DNA from: Onchocerca lupi
Lineage: Eukaryota > Nematoda > Chromadorea > Rhabditida > Onchocercidae
Assembly (NCBI GenBank): GCA_028564675.1
Contig: JAOVVO010000074.1
Coordinates: 62,001-126,000, forward strand
Direction of reading: 5' to 3'
Length of the DNA: 64,000 nucleotides
Shown: piece after piece, positions 63,848 to 64,000 of the stretch
Layout: every line of letters starts with the position of its first letter
How positions within the stretch are numbered: the first letter of the stretch is position 1
The notes under the pieces: generated by a model
Database searches by the model: none
Told to the model about the DNA's origin: nothing
What the model saw: only the letters and a program-made list of their open reading frames with translations
Translations under genes and position numbers: made by a program

Positions 63848-64000
63848 ATGGAAGAAGTATCGGTGGATAAATTTCGAAACGAACGATGGCGTGATTTGAG
63901 ACGTCTCACCGATGGGAAATCAGCCTTTGCTCATCCAGCCTTCGAACCGGGAATACAGGTTATCATCTCTAATTTTATATTGTTGCCTTATTTCAATTAT
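63848..64000 (+). CDS. rfl-1: NEDD8-activating enzyme E1 catalytic subunit UBA3, first exon (cut by window end)
   Basis: The coding part of the first exon runs 63848-63958 (37 codons) to a gtta donor; the rest lies beyond the window. The exon opens after an acceptor (tttttttag, ending 63832), consistent with trans-splicing of the leader. The N-terminal sequence RWRDLRRLTDG ... FAHPAFEPGIQ matches the conserved start of UBA3, just before its ATP-binding domain, which in known proteins reads RW..... ......F.HP.FEP. UBA3 pairs with NAE1/ULA-1 to activate NEDD8 for cullin modification. The call rests on this short conserved block only; UBA2 or other E1-like proteins are less likely. Confidence 0.8.
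   Translation, partial: MEEVSVDKFRNERWRDLRRLTDGKSAFAHPAFEPGIQVIISNFILLPYFNY

Noticed and set aside
1..64000. CRISPR arrays, bacterial operons or Wolbachia-derived genes
   Set aside because: No spaced direct repeats, Shine-Dalgarno-led gene strings or bacterial proteins were seen; all recognised genes are eukaryotic with introns.

Overview
The window reads as nuclear DNA of a parasitic-type nematode, most likely a clade III (filarial-like) worm. It is strongly A+T rich. Genes are cut into many short exons by GT..AG introns, many ending in long poly-T tracts. Several start codons sit 1-50 bases after a 3' splice-site-like sequence, as expected where a spliced leader is added in trans. The gene set (NRF-6-type acyltransferase, MSP-domain protein, astacin plus ShKT repeats, CDC-37, SLBP/CDL-1, PFS-2/WDR33, MADF-BESS protein) is typical of nematodes. 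Species cannot be fixed from the sequence alone. Exon models were built by hand from open frames, splice motifs and phase continuity; no alignment was run.

Layout. 0-11.8 kb: gene-poor, with the 3' exons of a four-helix MARVEL-like membrane protein on the minus strand (4.4-5.6 kb). 11.8-17.8 kb: a 17-exon plus-strand gene of no recognised family. 20-22.7 kb: histone stem-loop binding protein (plus). 22.7-31 kb: gene-poor, holding a degenerate minisatellite, a diverged piece of 18S rRNA gene (27.1-27.5 kb, minus) and a tRNA-Arg(CCU) (minus). 31.1-35.4 kb: NRF-6-like membrane acyltransferase (plus). 37.2-44.9 kb: three minus-strand genes in a row, a double-MADF/BESS protein, an oligoribonuclease (REXO2) and CDC37. 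45.0-46.1 kb: mitochondrial ribosomal protein L20 (plus), divergent from the MADF gene across only about 180 bases. 46.6-54.5 kb: WDR33/PFS-2 mRNA 3'-end processing factor (minus). 55.4-57.4 kb: MSP-domain protein (minus). 58.3-63.6 kb: a secreted astacin-family protein whose zinc-binding active site is gone, followed by three ShKT-type cysteine domains (minus). 63.8 kb to the end: first coding exon of the NEDD8-activating enzyme catalytic subunit (UBA3/RFL-1, plus).

Functional links are loose. SLBP and WDR33 both act in mRNA 3'-end formation or handling, REXO2 and mL20 in mitochondrial RNA and translation, and the rest are unrelated. The most unusual items are the apparently protease-dead astacin-ShKT gene, the 18S rDNA fragment far from any rDNA array, and the unrecognised 721-residue protein.
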